From assembly GCA_027023915.1 (NCBI GenBank), contig JALVUB010000192.1, positions 1 to 6,672 of the forward strand: a DNA stretch of 6,672 nucleotides, in the 5' to 3' direction. The notes beneath the pieces are model-generated. The model was given only the letters and a program-made list of their open reading frames with translations. It searched no databases and was not told the DNA's origin. Below, one piece after another: positions 5,766-6,672 of the stretch (position 1 is the first letter of the stretch; each line of letters opens with the position of its first letter). The stretch is from Sedimenticola sp. Lineage in GTDB: Bacteria; Pseudomonadota; Gammaproteobacteria; Chromatiales; Chromatiaceae. Made by a program: the position numbers and the translations under genes.

Positions 5766-6672
5766 ATGAGCCACGGCCCCTTGATGCTTGATCTTCAGGG
5801 GCCGCGGATCACCCCCGAAGAGCGGGAGCTGCTCTGCCATCCGGCCACCGGCGGGGTGATTCTCTTCTCCCGCAACTTCGAGTCCCCCAGCCAGCTCCAG
5901 GCACTGGTGGAGGAGATCCACGCCCTGCGCCATCCACCGCTGCTGGTGGCGGTGGACCAGGAGGGGGGGCGGGTGCAACGCTTCCGCGAGGGGTTCAGCG
6001 AGCTTCCGCCCGCTGCCGCGCTGGGAGCGCTTTACCGGAAGGATTCCACGCAGGCGCTGGAGGCCGCCCGTCACCTGGGGTGGCTGATGGCCTCGGAGCT
6101 GCGGACCGCCGGGGTGGATTTCAGCTTCGCGCCGGTGCTTGATCTGCAAACCCCCTTCAGCCGGGTGATCGGCGATCGCGCTTTTTCGCCCGATCCCGTC
6201 ACCGTGGGCCGCCTCGCCTTTGCCTGGTGCCAGGGAGCGCGCGAGGCGGGCATGCCCTCGGTGGGAAAACACTTTCCCGGCCATGGCAGCGTGGCGGAGG
6301 ATTCCCACCACGAGCTGCCCCGGGACGACCGCCCCTTCGAAACTATCTGGGACCACGACCTGCTGCCTTTCCGCCGCATGGTGGAGAACAACATCGAAGG
6401 GATCATGCCGGCTCACGTGATCTATTCCTGTTGCGATCGGCTTCCGGCAGGTTATTCCTCCTTCTGGATTGGTGAGGTGTTGCGCAAGCGGATGGGTTTC
6501 CAGGGCGTTGTTTTTTCCGACGACCTGGCCATGGCCGCCGCCAAGGTGGCTGGTGGCCCGGCCGACCGGGCGCGGGCGGCGCTGGATGCGGGCTGTGACA
6601 TGGTGCTGGTGTGCAACGATCAACCCGCCGCTGCCCAGGTGCTCGACGAGTTGGAGAACGCCAGCGATCCGG
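5766..6672 (+). CDS. nagZ: Beta-N-acetylhexosaminidase NagZ (3' end outside window)
   Basis: NagZ is a cytoplasmic family GH3 enzyme that removes GlcNAc from GlcNAc-anhydroMurNAc peptides during peptidoglycan recycling. In enterobacteria and Pseudomonas its products feed AmpR control of AmpC beta-lactamase. The window holds 302 codons of an expected roughly 340. Seen: VDQEGGRVQR (63-72) with Asp64 and Arg72 in the sugar-binding site, GDRAF (136-140), the KHFPGHG motif (168-174), the mobile-loop acid/base dyad Asp179-Ser-His181, and FSDDL (250-254) carrying the nucleophile Asp, probably Asp252. Single-domain architecture without a signal peptide is typical of the gammaproteobacterial short form. 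It starts 3 bp after the YkuD stop with a strong ribosome site. No truncation or missing catalytic residue is seen up to the edge. Confidence 0.95.
   Translation, partial: MSHGPLMLDLQGPRITPEERELLCHPATGGVILFSRNFESPSQLQALVEEIHALRHPPLLVAVDQEGGRVQRFREGFSELPPAAALGALYRKDSTQALEAARHLGWLMASELRTAGVDFSFAPVLDLQTPFSRVIGDRAFSPDPVTVGRLAFAWCQGAREAGMPSVGKHFPGHGSVAEDSHHELPRDDRPFETIWDHDLLPFRRMVENNIEGIMPAHVIYSCCDRLPAGYSSFWIGEVLRKRMGFQGVVFSDDLAMAAAKVAGGPADRARAALDAGCDMVLVCNDQPAAAQVLDELENASDP

Noticed and set aside
5673..6623. A 316-codon open frame on the minus strand, opposite nagZ
   Set aside because: It is a complement shadow of nagZ. It shows no family motifs, while the plus strand carries every NagZ signature.

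Overview
This window is a GC-rich bacterial chromosome segment (most genes are about two-thirds G+C) that most resembles a gammaproteobacterium. The evidence is a BarA/GacS-type tripartite sensor kinase divergent from cysM and rlmD, a short cytoplasmic NagZ, and a small YkuD-domain protein next to nagZ. A free-living or sulfur-oxidising gammaproteobacterium is a guess; no gene here fixes the genus.

Layout. Positions 1-2353 (minus strand) hold most of a BarA/GacS-like hybrid histidine kinase: two membrane segments, HAMP, kinase core, a degenerate receiver and a canonical receiver. It runs off the left edge before the expected Hpt domain. Positions 2354-2572 form the divergent intergenic region. 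They are almost filled by a run of five inverted repeats, bounded by imperfect terminal inverted repeats and a possible 4-bp AAAG direct repeat, which looks like a small MITE/REP-type palindromic element. Positions 2573-6672 (plus strand) are a tightly packed gene series: cysM, rlmD, a CYTH-domain triphosphate-tunnel protein, a signal-less YkuD-domain peptidase/transpeptidase and nagZ (cut by the right edge). Junctions are a 1-bp overlap, a 6-bp gap, a 19-bp overlap and a 3-bp gap, so a single transcript is likely.

How the genes fit together. CysM makes cysteine or S-sulfocysteine. RlmD methylates 23S rRNA. The CYTH protein probably hydrolyses tripolyphosphate or a related triphosphate. The last two genes form a plausible cytoplasmic peptidoglycan-recycling pair: NagZ removes GlcNAc from recovered anhydromuropeptides, and the YkuD protein, having no export signal, is better explained as a cytoplasmic L,D-carboxypeptidase of the ElsL type than as a periplasmic crosslinking enzyme.

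The points most worth a second look are the palindromic element inserted between barA and cysM, the likely cytoplasmic YkuD enzyme coupled to nagZ, the abrupt AT-rich 3' end of that YkuD gene, and the receiver-like domain of the kinase with Cys in the phosphoacceptor position.
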